Part shown: positions 51,697-61,970 of the stretch, piece after piece
Position numbering within the stretch: position 1 is the stretch's first letter
How the letters are laid out: each line of letters starts with the position of its first letter
Assembly: GCA_020629415.1 (NCBI GenBank)
Contig: JAHDDL010000010.1
Coordinates: 1 to 64,000 of the forward strand
DNA: 64,000 nucleotides
Direction of reading: 5' to 3'
DNA from: Maribacter sp.
Lineage (GTDB): Bacteria > Bacteroidota > Bacteroidia > Flavobacteriales > Flavobacteriaceae
Position numbers and translations under genes: made by a program
The notes under the pieces: generated by a model
Databases searched by the model: none
Seen by the model: the letters and a program-made list of their open reading frames with translations, nothing else
What the model was told of the DNA's origin: nothing

Positions 51697-54471
51697 TTAT
51701 CTCACCAATTGTTTTGTAGATGGTTTAAACTTTGTCAATACAATACCATCAACGGCCGCTTCATATTCTGCCATTGTAGGGGTTCTTCCTAAAATAGTAG
51801 ACAATACCACCACTGGGGTAGATGACAATAATGATTCACCTTTTTTCTCACCAGAATCCTTTACTACCCTACCCTGAAATAAACGTGTAGATGTAGCCAT
51901 AACGGTATCTCCTGGCTCTGCTTTTTCCTGGTTACCCATACAAAGGTTACAGCCCGGTCTTTCTAAATAAAGCATGTTTTCATATTTGGTACGTGCCAAG
52001 CCTTTTGGTGCACTATCATCAAATTCAAACCCTGAATATTTTTGAAGCACTTCCCAATCTCCTTCAGCTTTCAACTCATCAACAATATTATATGTTGGTG
52101 GAGCTACGACCAATGGGGCATTAAATTCAACTTTACCTTTTTGTGCCTCAACGTTTTTCAACATCTGAGCCAATATTTTCATATCGCCCTTATGAACCAT
52201 ACATGATCCAACAAATCCAAGATCTACTTTCTTAGTTCCGCCGTAATAAGATAACGGACGAATATTATCATGTGTATAACGCTTGGAAACATCCTCGTTA
52301 TTAACATCTGGATCAGCAATCATTGGCTCGGCAATTTCATCTAAATCAATAATTACCTCTGCATAATATTTAGCGTCCGAATCTGGTCTTAAAGAAGGTT
52401 TAATACCTGTTTTAAGCTCCGTTATTCTAGCTTCGGCTTTATCAACAAGCCCTTTAAGAACTTGTTTTGCATTGTCCATACCCTTTTCTATCATAATTTG
52501 AATACGGCCTTTTGCAATCTCTAGCGATTCAATTAAGGTATCATCTTCAGAAATACAGATAGATGCTTTGGCTTTCATTTCAGCGGTCCAATCAGTAAAC
52601 GTAAACGCTTCATCTGAAGTTAATGTACCAATATGCACTTCAATTACGCGTCCCTGAAATACGTTCTCGCCTCCAAATTGCTGTAGCATTTGTTGTTGAG
52701 TGGCATGAACTACATCACGAAAATCCATATAAGACTTCATTTGTCCTTTAAAGGTTACCTTGACCGATTCTGGAATTGGCATTGAAACCTCACCTGTGGC
52801 CAGTGCCAAGGCCACTGTACCTGAATCTGCACCAAAAGCAACACCTTTGGACATACGTGTATGAGAATCACCACCTATAATGATGTCCCAATCCCCTACC
52901 GTAATATCGTTAAGTACTTTATGGATCACATCTGTCATGGGAAAATACTTTCCTTTTGGATCACGACCGGTAATTAGACCAAAATCGTTCATAAAGCTCA
53001 TTAACCTAGGAATATTGGCTTTGGATTTATCGTCCCAAACCGATGCTGTATGACAACCAGATTGGTAGGCACCATCAACAATTGGGGAAATAACCTTAGC
53101 GGCCATCATCTCCAGCTCTTGAGATGTCATTAGACCCGTTGTATCTTGAGAACCTACAATATTGACTTCTGCGCGAACATAAGAACCTGCATGCAACGTA
53201 GCGCCCGAAGTACCTACAGCATTTTTATTGAATATTTTCTCTACAGCAGTTAAACCTTGACCTTCAATAGAAACTTCTTTTGAAGTTGCATAAACCTGAG
53301 GAACAGCTATACCCAATGTCTTGGCTGCAAATGTTTGAAGCTTTTTACCAAAAACTACGGCATAGGAACCACCTGCTTTCATGAACTCCATTTTCTGAGG
53401 TGTAAATGCAGCGGATACATCTTTCAATTCAACTTTACCATGATAAAGTTTTTTCTCTTTGGTATTGATCGTAAGTACTGTACCTGTTGCAACGGAATAC
53501 ATCTGTTTTAAAATAGGCTCGCCATCTTCATCTACAATAGTATTACCTGCTTCATCTTTCTGCTTTACCCAGTTTTTAAGGTCTAGACCTATACCACCGG
53601 TTACACCTACAGTTGTTAAGAAAATTGGAGCAATACCATTGGTACCGGCAATTACCGGTGCTATATTGATAAATGGCACATAAGGACTAGATGGTATACC
53701 TGTCCATAATGCCACATTATTTACACCAGACATTCTAGATGAACCAACACCCATTGTTCCTTTTTCTGCAATCAGCATAACACGCTTATCTGGATGCTGC
53801 TCTTTCAAAGCCAATAATTCTTGTTGCATCTCCTTGTTATGCTCAAACATACATTGGCCATGTAGTTCACGATCAGATCTTGAGTGTGCATCACCACCTG
53901 GCGATAATAAATCAGTTGATATGTCGCCCACGCCGGCAATATATGTTACCACCTCAATTTCTTCTTCTACGTCTGGTAGTTTCGTAAAAAATTCTGCTTG
54001 TGCGTAACTTTCTATAATATCTTTTGCAATGGCGTTACCATTTTTAAAGGCTTCTTCTAAACGAGAAGTATCCGCTTCGTAAAGAAATACTTGAGTTTTT
54101 AGAACTTCAGCAGCCTGTTTTGCCAAAGCTTCATCAGAACCTAATGCAATATCCAACAGAACTTTGATAGAAGGTCCACCCTTCATGTGAGATAGTTGTT
54201 CTAGGGCAAACGCCGGTGTAATTTCATTAACGACAGATTCACCAAGAATAATTTCTTTTAAGAATTTTGCTTTTACCCCAGCGGCACTGGTTGTACCCGG
54301 TAAAACATTATAGATAAAAAACTTTAGAGAATCTTCTCTATATTCATTATCCACATCTTTGATTTGCTCAATAATTTTACTAATTAATTCAGCACCATCA
54401 ATTGGCTTTGGATGAAGACCTTGACCTTTACGCTCTTCGATCTCCTTTAGGTAATCTTTATAAATGCTCAT
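51697..54471 (-). CDS. acnB: Bifunctional aconitate hydratase 2 / 2-methylisocitrate dehydratase
   Basis: A 924-residue AcnB-type aconitase. The N-terminal HEAT-like domain (about 1-160; KVLLDIALGSDEALAKQAAE) and the swivel domain (about 170-390; RSDRELHGQCMFEH, KGTMGVGSSRMSGVNN) precede the catalytic domain, the order that defines AcnB. Cluster cysteines are in FVGSCMVHKGD and RPGCNLCMGNQ. AcnB also dehydrates 2-methylisocitrate in propionate metabolism. Having it beside an AcnA-type gene gives the cell two isoenzymes, often used under different iron or oxidative conditions. Confidence 0.95.
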   Translation of the reverse strand: MSIYKDYLKEIEERKGQGLHPKPIDGAELISKIIEQIKDVDNEYREDSLKFFIYNVLPGTTSAAGVKAKFLKEIILGESVVNEITPAFALEQLSHMKGGPSIKVLLDIALGSDEALAKQAAEVLKTQVFLYEADTSRLEEAFKNGNAIAKDIIESYAQAEFFTKLPDVEEEIEVVTYIAGVGDISTDLLSPGGDAHSRSDRELHGQCMFEHNKEMQQELLALKEQHPDKRVMLIAEKGTMGVGSSRMSGVNNVALWTGIPSSPYVPFINIAPVIAGTNGIAPIFLTTVGVTGGIGLDLKNWVKQKDEAGNTIVDEDGEPILKQMYSVATGTVLTINTKEKKLYHGKVELKDVSAAFTPQKMEFMKAGGSYAVVFGKKLQTFAAKTLGIAVPQVYATSKEVSIEGQGLTAVEKIFNKNAVGTSGATLHAGSYVRAEVNIVGSQDTTGLMTSQELEMMAAKVISPIVDGAYQSGCHTASVWDDKSKANIPRLMSFMNDFGLITGRDPKGKYFPMTDVIHKVLNDITVGDWDIIIGGDSHTRMSKGVAFGADSGTVALALATGEVSMPIPESVKVTFKGQMKSYMDFRDVVHATQQQMLQQFGGENVFQGRVIEVHIGTLTSDEAFTFTDWTAEMKAKASICISEDDTLIESLEIAKGRIQIMIEKGMDNAKQVLKGLVDKAEARITELKTGIKPSLRPDSDAKYYAEVIIDLDEIAEPMIADPDVNNEDVSKRYTHDNIRPLSYYGGTKKVDLGFVGSCMVHKGDMKILAQMLKNVEAQKGKVEFNAPLVVAPPTYNIVDELKAEGDWEVLQKYSGFEFDDSAPKGLARTKYENMLYLERPGCNLCMGNQEKAEPGDTVMATSTRLFQGRVVKDSGEKKGESLLSSTPVVVLSTILGRTPTMAEYEAAVDGIVLTKFKPSTKQLVR

Positions 54472-54837
54472 TAAAAATTGATTTGTGTATTTGTTAGACT
54501 AACGCAAGTAGTTTAATTTCTTATTTCGTTCTGAAGATTTGTTGTTGAAATGAGAATCATGATAACTACAAACTGACAGAATGTATTGATTTAAATATAT
54601 ATTATGGAATTAGCATAATATATATCCGTTTAAAACCATCAATGTCAAATGTCATCTGTTATTTAATATTAAGTTAACGCAATTTCGTAAAATTACGTAA
54701 TATAGAACGCATTTAAAATTAAATAAGTATGATTACCTATTTTTTCTCAAATGATATGAAAAGTGCGTAGTAATTAAACATTTATGGCGTTTAAATGACT
54801 TTATTTCATTTAAAAATGCAGAAAATAGGCTGTTTTA
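54472..54837. other. 366-bp intergenic region upstream of acnB
   Basis: No gene seen. The part near 54472-54600 should contain the acnB promoter on the minus strand, but I found no clear TAnnTTTG element. A 10-bp palindrome ATTACGTAAT lies near 54690. The rest is AT-rich and is the 3' flank of the MoxR gene. Confidence 0.5.
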
Positions 54838-55791
54838 TTAAAGTAATTTATCTATAATATCCTCTTCACTGATACCTTCTGCCTCAGCTTTGTAATTTTT
54901 TATGATACGATGACGCAAAATTCCTTTTACAACGGCATGTACATCTTCAATATCCGGAGAAAACTTACCATGAATGGCGGCATTGGCCTTGGCTCCCAAA
55001 ATAAGGTTTTGAGAAGCTCTTGGCCCGGCTCCCCAGTCCAAGTATTGCTTTACATAATCTGAAGCCGAGTCTAAATTAGGCCTAGTACTATTGACCAATT
55101 TTACCGTATACTCAACAACATTATCCGCAACGGGTACCCTACGTATTAAGTTTTGAACGTCAATTATATCTTGGGCATTGAATAACGGGCTAACCACTTG
55201 CTTTCTATCTGCCGTTGTATTCTTAACAACTTGTATTTCTTCCGCTATACTGGGGTACTTCAATTCTATAGCGAACATAAAACGGTCTAACTGAGCTTCC
55301 GGCAAAGGGTATGTACCTTCTTGTTCTATTGGGTTTTGTGTTGCCAATACAAAATAGGGCAAATCCAATTTATGTTGATGTCCCGCAATAGTTACCGCTC
55401 TTTCCTGCATAGCTTCCAAAAGGGCCGCCTGGGTTTTTGGTGGTGTTCTATTAATCTCGTCCGCTAAAATAATATTCGAAAATATGGGACCTTTTATAAA
55501 TTTAAAATTTCTGCTCTGATCTAAAACTTCACTACCAAGAATATCGCTAGGCATTAAATCTGGCGTAAACTGTATTCTTTTAAAATCAAGTCCCAAAGCT
55601 TGGGCAATGGTATTTACCATTAAGGTTTTTGCCAAACCTGGCACACCGATCAGCAACGAATGTCCGCCAGAGTAAATAGAAAGCAAAATCTGTTCAATAA
55701 CCTCATCTTGACCTACAATGATCTTGGCTATTTCCTTTTTAAGCTCCGCATGTTTTACAACTAGGCGTTCTATTGCCGCAACGTCTGACAT
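54838..55791 (-). CDS. MoxR family AAA+ ATPase
   Basis: A 317-residue AAA+ ATPase. The Walker A motif is GVPGLAKT (49-56), Walker B is IILADEINRTPPKTQ, and sensor 1 is FVLATQNPIEQEG, with the C-terminal lid at about 235-315. MoxR proteins act as chaperones in the assembly of metal-containing or von Willebrand-type protein complexes and in aerotolerance systems. The usual DUF58 and VWA partners are not in the window. It follows the SurA-like gene by 4 bp and is the last gene of that operon. Confidence 0.92.
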   Translation of the reverse strand: MSDVAAIERLVVKHAELKKEIAKIIVGQDEVIEQILLSIYSGGHSLLIGVPGLAKTLMVNTIAQALGLDFKRIQFTPDLMPSDILGSEVLDQSRNFKFIKGPIFSNIILADEINRTPPKTQAALLEAMQERAVTIAGHQHKLDLPYFVLATQNPIEQEGTYPLPEAQLDRFMFAIELKYPSIAEEIQVVKNTTADRKQVVSPLFNAQDIIDVQNLIRRVPVADNVVEYTVKLVNSTRPNLDSASDYVKQYLDWGAGPRASQNLILGAKANAAIHGKFSPDIEDVHAVVKGILRHRIIKNYKAEAEGISEEDIIDKLL

Positions 55792-55795
55792 ATAT

Positions 55796-57259
55796 TTATT
55801 CTTTTACCCAGTTGTTAGCGAACTCACAATCTTTGTTTTCATCATTAACGCTGATATAGGTATCCTTAATATGCTTGTCCATCCATTTTTTAATGGCGTT
55901 GTATTTCTTTTCAGTAAGTGCCAATTCCTGAATTTTTGTGTAATCTTTAGAAAAATCGGCTACGTGCTCATCATACCTATTGGTAATCTTTAGAATTTTA
56001 TATTTAGGCGCTCCACCTCTTGGATCTTCTTCAAGTACAGGATATGTAATTTCATTGTCCTTTAAATTTTGTACTTGATTATATAAGGTTGGATCCATTT
56101 TTGTCAACTCAAATTTAGAATCGAAGTTTACAGGGTTACGCAACAATCCGCCATCAAATTTTGTCTCTTTTTCATCAGAAAAATTCAGTGCCGCTTCTGC
56201 AAAAGTAAATTCACCATCTATAATTTTCTTTCTAATGCTATCTAGCTCTGCCTTTGCCTCGTCCATTACTGCTTGAGATATTTCTGGCTGAATCAATATA
56301 TGTCTTAAATCCAACTCTTGGCCTCTGATTTTTTCTATATAAATAATATGAAAACCGAAAACTGTCTCAAAAGGTTCAGAAACCTCACCTTCCCTTAAGC
56401 TAAAAGCTACATCTTTAAACTTCTTATCAAAACCGGTATCTTTTGTTATGCTATAAAAACCACCTTTAGATTTAGAACCTGGATCTTGAGAATACAGAAT
56501 TGCCTTTACACTAAAACTAGAGTCGTTATCTTCTACATCTGCCTTGATCTGGTTCAACTTATCTATTACCTTTTGCTTTTCTTCCTCAGATGGCTCCGGC
56601 TCTTTGGTAATCTGTGCAATTTCTAGTTCAGCACCAAATACAGGTCTTTCGTCTTCAGGAATTTTATTGAAGAACTGACGAACCTCTTCTGGTGTAATTT
56701 CAATTTCCTTAATGATATCTTGTTGCATACGCTCAGAAAGCATACGTAGTTTATTGATTTTGTACAGTTCTTCCCTAAAACTGGCTTCATCGGTTTTCTT
56801 ATAATATTTTAAAACCTTCTCCATTGAACCTATCTGTTGCACCAGAGATTGCAATTGACGATCACCGGTTGCATTTACCTCATCATCTGAAACCAAAATA
56901 CTATCTTGAACTGCCTGGTTGGCATACAAACGATCCTCCATCAATTTACCTAGGAGTCCGCAATGCGTAATATCTTCAGTAGACGCTCCTTGGCTCTTTA
57001 AATCAATAAGTGTTTTTTCAATATCAGAATCCAAGATTACATAATCACCCACTACGGCAGCTATACCGTCAAGTTTTATTCTCTTAAAATTAACCGACGA
57101 ATCTTTTTTTATTGGTTCCGCTTCTGCGATGTCTTCCATTGGTTCAGCTGCATTGGCAGAAACATCTGGTATAGAATCTTGTGCTGTTGCAGCACCTGCA
57201 AATAGTAAAATTGCGCCTATGTAAATACTATTTTTTGTTTTCGAAAACTTCAAATTCAT
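55796..57259 (-). CDS. SurA-like periplasmic peptidyl-prolyl isomerase
   Basis: A 487-residue exported chaperone/isomerase. It has a signal peptide (NSIYIGAILLFAGAATAQ), a SurA_N-like helical domain (about 55-185; KLDGIAAVVGDYVILDSDIE) and two parvulin-type PpiC domains, one around 195-315 (SKGGFYSITKDTGFDKKF, FGFHIIYIEK) and one around 320-430 (LRHILIQPEIS, FDGGLLRNP). It should help outer-membrane proteins fold. The ATG at 57259 is preferred. One at 57277 is also possible and both overlap the previous gene. It is in an operon with MoxR. Confidence 0.88.
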   Translation of the reverse strand: MNLKFSKTKNSIYIGAILLFAGAATAQDSIPDVSANAAEPMEDIAEAEPIKKDSSVNFKRIKLDGIAAVVGDYVILDSDIEKTLIDLKSQGASTEDITHCGLLGKLMEDRLYANQAVQDSILVSDDEVNATGDRQLQSLVQQIGSMEKVLKYYKKTDEASFREELYKINKLRMLSERMQQDIIKEIEITPEEVRQFFNKIPEDERPVFGAELEIAQITKEPEPSEEEKQKVIDKLNQIKADVEDNDSSFSVKAILYSQDPGSKSKGGFYSITKDTGFDKKFKDVAFSLREGEVSEPFETVFGFHIIYIEKIRGQELDLRHILIQPEISQAVMDEAKAELDSIRKKIIDGEFTFAEAALNFSDEKETKFDGGLLRNPVNFDSKFELTKMDPTLYNQVQNLKDNEITYPVLEEDPRGGAPKYKILKITNRYDEHVADFSKDYTKIQELALTEKKYNAIKKWMDKHIKDTYISVNDENKDCEFANNWVKE

Positions 57260-58109
57260 TATCCTTGATTGCTTCATCTAATAATTCAGTTTCTAATTTG
57301 CGTAGGTAGTCCATTTTTCTACGACTTAATAAAACTTGTTCTATAGTAGGTTTAATAAAGGACAAAGGCGCAACGTCGTTAACATCTTTGGTTTCCTCTA
57401 TTTTTCCCAAATATACCCCGATTGAATCCTCTAATTCAAAAAATTGTGAATTTTTTAAGTACTTATTGGCATTGTCAGCTGTTATTGGTGGTATTTCTTC
57501 AAATATTCTGGAATATCTAACCCAAATAGAATCATTAAAATTCAATTTGGTAAACTGTACACCTATGGAATCTAAATAGCGAACATCGTCGTTTTTAAAT
57601 CTCTTAAGTCGTTTACCAACTTCATCTTGATTTAAAAATCCTTTAGGAAGCGCAACAAAGCGAATTCTTGCAATCTGTTCTTTAAGTTTAAAGTTCTCTT
57701 TGGCATTTTCATAAAAAGCGTTCAATTGCTCATCCGTAATTACAGAATCTGTGGCCTGTGCAACCAATGCTTCTTTATAAACACTTGTATAAAGTTCCGT
57801 TCTGTAATCATCGACCAGGGCATTATACTCGGCCAATTTTTCTTCGGATAAATTTATTTTCGCCTTGGAAAGCAACAATTGTTTTGAGGCCCAATTGTTT
57901 ATATAATTGACAGCAAATGAAGCACTGTCCCCTTTGGTCATGTTTTCCGTAATTAACGGCGCCAGGTCATCTTCATACAAAAAAGACTCACCAACTCTAG
58001 CAATGACCCTTTTTTCCTCATCTTTCTTAAAAAGACCTTCACATGAGCTAAAAACAATTGTCAGTAACCCTATTATTGCAATAGGATAAATTTTACGCAG
58101 TAAAAACAT
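57228..58109 (-). CDS. SurA_N/parvulin-like lipoprotein
   Basis: A 293-residue lipoprotein (signal ending LLTIVFSSC) related to periplasmic isomerases. A SurA_N-like region (ARVGESFLYEDDLAPLI, about 35-150) is followed by a region with weak PpiC features (EQIARIRFVALPKG). No complete parvulin active site is visible, so a chaperone role is more likely than isomerase activity. The ATG at 58109 is chosen because the promoter (58132-58139) predicts a transcript start near 58127, where another ATG would have no leader. It overlaps the SurA-like gene by 32 bp. Confidence 0.78.
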   Translation of the reverse strand: MFLLRKIYPIAIIGLLTIVFSSCEGLFKKDEEKRVIARVGESFLYEDDLAPLITENMTKGDSASFAVNYINNWASKQLLLSKAKINLSEEKLAEYNALVDDYRTELYTSVYKEALVAQATDSVITDEQLNAFYENAKENFKLKEQIARIRFVALPKGFLNQDEVGKRLKRFKNDDVRYLDSIGVQFTKLNFNDSIWVRYSRIFEEIPPITADNANKYLKNSQFFELEDSIGVYLGKIEETKDVNDVAPLSFIKPTIEQVLLSRRKMDYLRKLETELLDEAIKDNEFEVFENKK

Positions 58110-58131
58110 TGATTTCTTAAAAAACATCGAG

Positions 58132-58139
58132 CAAAAATA
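58132..58139 (-). promoter_or_regulatory. -7 element of the isomerase/MoxR operon
   Basis: TATTTTTG on the minus strand matches TAnnTTTG, and a TTTG -33 element lies 19 bp upstream of it (TTTG-N19-TAnnTTTG). This is the best full-consensus promoter in the window. Confidence 0.78.
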
Positions 58140-58293
58140 GTAATAACCACATCGTGTGCAAATGCTTAATGATTTACTTAACACGTTTTTAGGGCTTACA
58201 ATATATAACAAATAGCTAATAATCAATTAAAATTAGCGTAGCGGTAAGCCGTCAACTCGTTTCTCAAACACTATATTGTGCCATTTTTTATGG

Positions 58294-58301
58294 TAAATTT
58301 G
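58294..58301 (+). promoter_or_regulatory. -7 promoter element of the small conserved gene
   Basis: TAAATTTG matches TAnnTTTG, with TTG at 58276 in the -33 region. The predicted start is near 58307, about 26 bases before the TTG start codon at 58333. This supports that unusual start. Confidence 0.6.
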
Positions 58302-58332
58302 TTACTTATATTTATAACCTAATTATATCTTC

Positions 58333-58572
58333 TTGAACAGACAAATAAAACTTATATGGGACTTTAGAGGTCCTGCAGCTCTAAAAACTGCCGAACATCA
58401 TGTCAAGCACTTAAACGAGTTTATAGCTTCTGAAAAAACTGCATTAAATATTACGGGTTTTAAAGAAATTAATGAAATGTACAGTATTGCTTTTATGGTT
58501 GTAGAAGAAAAAGAAATGATTACGGTAAGGGATTTACTGAAACCGCATAGGGGTGAAGTCTACAACCCCTAA
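58333..58572 (+). CDS. Small conserved protein of unknown function
   Basis: A 79-residue soluble protein opening NRQIKLIWDFRGPAALKTAE and containing two histidines in EHHVKHLNEF. It looks like a small one-domain protein, and I recall close relatives in flavobacteria without a known function. It starts at a TTG at 58333, because an in-frame stop lies just upstream with no ATG between, and a consensus promoter sits in front. It precedes the beta-lactamase-like gene by 14 bp and is probably in its operon. Confidence 0.72.
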   Translation: MNRQIKLIWDFRGPAALKTAEHHVKHLNEFIASEKTALNITGFKEINEMYSIAFMVVEEKEMITVRDLLKPHRGEVYNP

Positions 58573-58586
58573 AAATATATAATAAC

Positions 58587-59714
58587 ATGAAGCACTTTCT
58601 TCTTTTCATTTGTGGTGTTCTTCTAATTTCTTGCGCACAAGAAAAGCAGAATTTAAACTTTCTTGAAGTTGCCCTATCTTCAAATGACCCTAAAATAAAA
58701 AGGGTTATGGACAGCATAAATAGCTATGAAGTACAAATTATATATACACAGATCAATAGAAGAAATGATAGTATTTCATTTACCGATTATGAATTTCAGG
58801 TAAATGATAGTAGTTATTTTTACCCTGCGAGTACGGTTAAATTTCCCGTTGCCGTTTTAGCATTGGAAAAACTAAATTTAACGGACACTTTATCAATAAA
58901 TACAAAATATTATATAGAAGGGGATACTATAGAAAGTACCGTAGCAATTGACATATCTAAAATTTTTGCGGTCAGTGACAATTTAGCGAACAACAGATTG
59001 ATGGAGTTCTTAGGTTTTGAAGCCATTAATCAAAATTTAAAGGAGAAAGGCATTTCACCTCTAAGATTAAGCCATAGAGTGGGCTATCGTTCAGATGATT
59101 TAAGAACCAAACCATTAATCATTTATCTTAACGACTCTACCACCGGAATTACGCAATCACTTTTAAACAAAACTCCAGAGCGTTTAAAACTTCTTAACGT
59201 GGAAAAAGGTATTGGGTATTATGAAGGTGATGAACTTATAGAAGAAGCTTTTGATTTTAGTCAAAAAAACTATTATCCTATTACAACGCAACACAACCTT
59301 CTTAAAAGAGTACTATTTCCGCAAATGTTTAAAGAAGTTGAACGGTTTAATATTAGTGAAAAACAACGGGAACATTTGTTAAAAGCAATGCATACCACCC
59401 CTCAGCACATTGGCTATGATCCAGCTACATATTATGATGGTTATTGTAAGTTTTTCATGTATGGCGATACTAAAAAAAATATACCGGAGTCTATAGAAAT
59501 ATATAATAAAGTAGGGTTTGCTTATGGAACGTTGACAGATTGCGCCTATATAAAGGACACTAAAAATAATATCGATTTTCTCTTAACGGCAACGATCTTG
59601 GTCAACAAGGATGGCATTTTTAATGATGATGCCTATGAGTATGATGAAATAGGAATTCCGTTTTTAGCTCAATTAGGTAGAGAAATCTATCAACAAGAAT
59701 TGAATAGAAAATAA
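58587..59714 (+). CDS. Class A beta-lactamase-like serine hydrolase lipoprotein
   Basis: A 375-residue lipoprotein (signal [16 protein letters not shown], Cys16) with the serine beta-lactamase fold. The active-site SxxK is S82-T-V-K85, and the SDN motif is S130-D131-N132. The KTG box reads KVG in NKVGFAYGT. Such proteins may be beta-lactamases, DD-peptidases or esterases. The class A Glu166 loop is not evident, so antibiotic hydrolysis should not be assumed. It is followed 22 bp later by the pseudouridine synthase gene. Confidence 0.82.
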   Translation: MKHFLLFICGVLLISCAQEKQNLNFLEVALSSNDPKIKRVMDSINSYEVQIIYTQINRRNDSISFTDYEFQVNDSSYFYPASTVKFPVAVLALEKLNLTDTLSINTKYYIEGDTIESTVAIDISKIFAVSDNLANNRLMEFLGFEAINQNLKEKGISPLRLSHRVGYRSDDLRTKPLIIYLNDSTTGITQSLLNKTPERLKLLNVEKGIGYYEGDELIEEAFDFSQKNYYPITTQHNLLKRVLFPQMFKEVERFNISEKQREHLLKAMHTTPQHIGYDPATYYDGYCKFFMYGDTKKNIPESIEIYNKVGFAYGTLTDCAYIKDTKNNIDFLLTATILVNKDGIFNDDAYEYDEIGIPFLAQLGREIYQQELNRK

Positions 59715-59736
59715 TAAAAATACAGCAAAGCTGAAT

Positions 59737-60480
59737 ATGCAAGACAACACTCAAAAGACAAGGATCAACAAATATCTTAGCGAAGCAGGATATTGCTCGC
59801 GTAGGGCTGCTGATAAACTTATTGAACAGGGCAGAGTTACCATTAATGGAGAAGTACCGGAAATGGGCACTAAAATTTCAATTGGCGATGTGGTAAAGGT
59901 GGATGGAGAACTTATCAAAGCCCCTAAAGGTAAATCAACCTATTTGGCATTCAACAAACCTGTGGGTATTGTTTGCACCACGGACACCGGTGTTGAAAAA
60001 GACAACATTATTGATTTTATTAATTACCCAAAAAGGATTTTCCCCATCGGCAGATTGGACAAACCCAGTGAAGGGCTTATATTTTTAACCGATGATGGCG
60101 ACATTGTAAATAAGATATTACGCGCCCGAAACAACCATGAAAAAGAATACCTGGTAACGGTAGATAAACCTATCACCATTGATTTTTTAAATAGAATGCG
60201 TAAAGGAATTCCTATTCTTGACCAAGTAACACGGGAGTGTGAAGTTTTTGAAGTAAGTACCTATCAATTTAGAATAATACTTACACAAGGTCTGAACAGA
60301 CAAATTCGTAGAATGTGCGAGTATCTAGACTATAGGGTAAAGAAATTGAAGCGCATTAGAATTATGAACGTACAATTGGATGTACCTGTAGGAAAATGGC
60401 GAGACCTTACAGAAGAAGAACTAAAGGAAATCAATAGATTGGTAAGTACTTCATCAAAAACATTTGATGGCAAGAAATAA
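59737..60480 (+). CDS. rluF: 23S rRNA pseudouridine synthase, RluF type
   Basis: A 247-residue enzyme with an N-terminal S4 RNA-binding domain ([20 protein letters not shown]) and a RsuA/RluB-family catalytic domain. The catalytic aspartate is in [19 protein letters not shown], where LDKPSEGL is typical of RluF rather than RluB/E (LDxxTSGL). RluF makes pseudouridine at position 2604 of 23S rRNA in E. coli. The end [20 protein letters not shown] is also typical. Confidence 0.88.
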   Translation: MQDNTQKTRINKYLSEAGYCSRRAADKLIEQGRVTINGEVPEMGTKISIGDVVKVDGELIKAPKGKSTYLAFNKPVGIVCTTDTGVEKDNIIDFINYPKRIFPIGRLDKPSEGLIFLTDDGDIVNKILRARNNHEKEYLVTVDKPITIDFLNRMRKGIPILDQVTRECEVFEVSTYQFRIILTQGLNRQIRRMCEYLDYRVKKLKRIRIMNVQLDVPVGKWRDLTEEELKEINRLVSTSSKTFDGKK

Positions 60481-60576
60481 AATTATATTACGATAACAAC
60501 CACAACGATAAGGATTTAACAAAATTGATTACATAAAATTCGTTTTTAATCATTATCTTAAAAGAAAAGCTAGGTT

Positions 60577-61887
60577 ATGTCACAAAAGAACAATTTCTCA
60601 ACAAGGCTCCATACTGTAAAGTATGTTTTCTTATTGTTATTTTCAATAGGAACAGTAACCAACACTATGTTGGCACAAACAGTTGATTATACGGAATATA
60701 CCGGTGAAGTTTTAGATACCGATAGTAAAAAACCTTTAATCTTCGCTACCCTAACAGTAGAAAATACTAATGTCTCCACAATTACCAATTCTGAAGGACA
60801 ATTTTCGTTGAAAGTGCCAAAGGAATATACCGAGAACAATGTAACAATTGCATTTTTAGGATACAAAACAAAGCAGATCGCTATATCGGAACTAGACGAA
60901 GAGAAGAACAAAATCTATATGACGGAATTTGCCATGGCCTTGTCCGAAGCGCGAATAGATGCCCCTAATGATGCTGAAAAATTAGTTTTTGAAACTTTGA
61001 ACAGAAAAGGTGATAATTACTTAGATGAAAGTACTGTAATGACTGCCTTTTACAGAGAGACCATAAAAAAAAGAAGAACAAACGTAAGCCTGTCCGAAGC
61101 GGTAGTAAATATTTACAAAACACCCTATTCTTCTAAAAAGACCGATGCACTTGAACTGTACAAAGCACGCAAAAGCACTGATTATACCAAGTTAGATACC
61201 GTTGCCCTAAAACTTCAAGGTGGTCCGTTCAATACCTTATTTGTAGATATGGTAAAATACCCTGACTACATCTTTACCCCGGAAACTTTGGCGTACTACG
61301 ACTTTTCATTTGACACATCTACCCGCGTAAACGACCAATTGATATATGTTATAGAATTCAAGCAAAAGCCAGAAATTATCGATCCATTATATAATGGTAA
61401 ACTATACATAGATGCCGAGAATAAAATTTTGACTCGAGCCATTTACTCTTTAAATATTACCGATAAGAGGTTGGCATCACAAATGTTCGTTAGAAAAAAG
61501 CCAAGAAATGCCGAAGTATGGCCAACAGAAGTATCTTATCGTGTAGATTACAGAGAAAAAAATGGTAAATGGTATTACGGCTACAGTAATGTGTTATTAG
61601 AGTTCAAAATTGATTGGGACAAACGCTTGTTCAATTCAATTTACAGCATGAACTGCGAAATGGCAATTACGGATTGGGAAAGAAACACCAATGAAAGCTA
61701 CCCTAAATATAAGGACAGAATGAAATCTTCTATAATATTAAGTGATGAAGCCATTGGTTTTGCAGACCCGGATTTTTGGGGCGAATACAATATCATAGAA
61801 CCTGAAAAATCTATTGAATCCGCTATTAAAAAAATACAAAGACAATTACGGAAGAATAAATCTACAAGCGGTGCAACTGCACGCTAA
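60577..61887 (+). CDS. CarboxypepD_reg-like exported protein
   Basis: A 436-residue exported protein. The signal segment is YVFLLLFSIGTVTNTMLAQ. A carboxypeptidase-regulatory beta-sandwich spans about 40-120 (TGEVLDTDSKKPLIFATLTV, STITNSEGQFSLKVP, TIAFLGYKTKQI). From about 130 to 400 it has a beta-rich domain with YDFSFDTSTRVNDQLIYVIE and LYIDAENKILTRAIYS, as in DUF5686-like or outer-membrane-associated proteins of Bacteroidota. It has no TonB plug. A cell-surface role is likely and the function is unknown. Confidence 0.78.
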   Translation: MSQKNNFSTRLHTVKYVFLLLFSIGTVTNTMLAQTVDYTEYTGEVLDTDSKKPLIFATLTVENTNVSTITNSEGQFSLKVPKEYTENNVTIAFLGYKTKQIAISELDEEKNKIYMTEFAMALSEARIDAPNDAEKLVFETLNRKGDNYLDESTVMTAFYRETIKKRRTNVSLSEAVVNIYKTPYSSKKTDALELYKARKSTDYTKLDTVALKLQGGPFNTLFVDMVKYPDYIFTPETLAYYDFSFDTSTRVNDQLIYVIEFKQKPEIIDPLYNGKLYIDAENKILTRAIYSLNITDKRLASQMFVRKKPRNAEVWPTEVSYRVDYREKNGKWYYGYSNVLLEFKIDWDKRLFNSIYSMNCEMAITDWERNTNESYPKYKDRMKSSIILSDEAIGFADPDFWGEYNIIEPEKSIESAIKKIQRQLRKNKSTSGATAR

Positions 61888-61903
61888 TAAAAATTACATA
61901 AAT

Positions 61904-61951
61904 TAAAAAAATCCCTTTTACTTCTATCTAAAGAAGCAAAAGGGATTTTTG
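61904..61951. terminator. Bidirectional Rho-independent terminator
   Basis: ATCCCTTTT and AAAAGGGAT form a 9-bp stem, extended by CTTCT/AGAAG after one mismatch, with A and T tracts on both sides. It ends the + strand CarboxypepD_reg-like gene and the convergent fasciclin gene. Confidence 0.92.
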
Positions 61952-61970
61952 TACTAGAGAATTCTAATTT

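Noticed and set aside
58587-59714. Antibiotic-resistance beta-lactamase
   Set aside because: SxxK, SDN and a KxG box are present, but the class A Glu166 loop is not evident and the gene sits among housekeeping genes. The substrate cannot be assigned.
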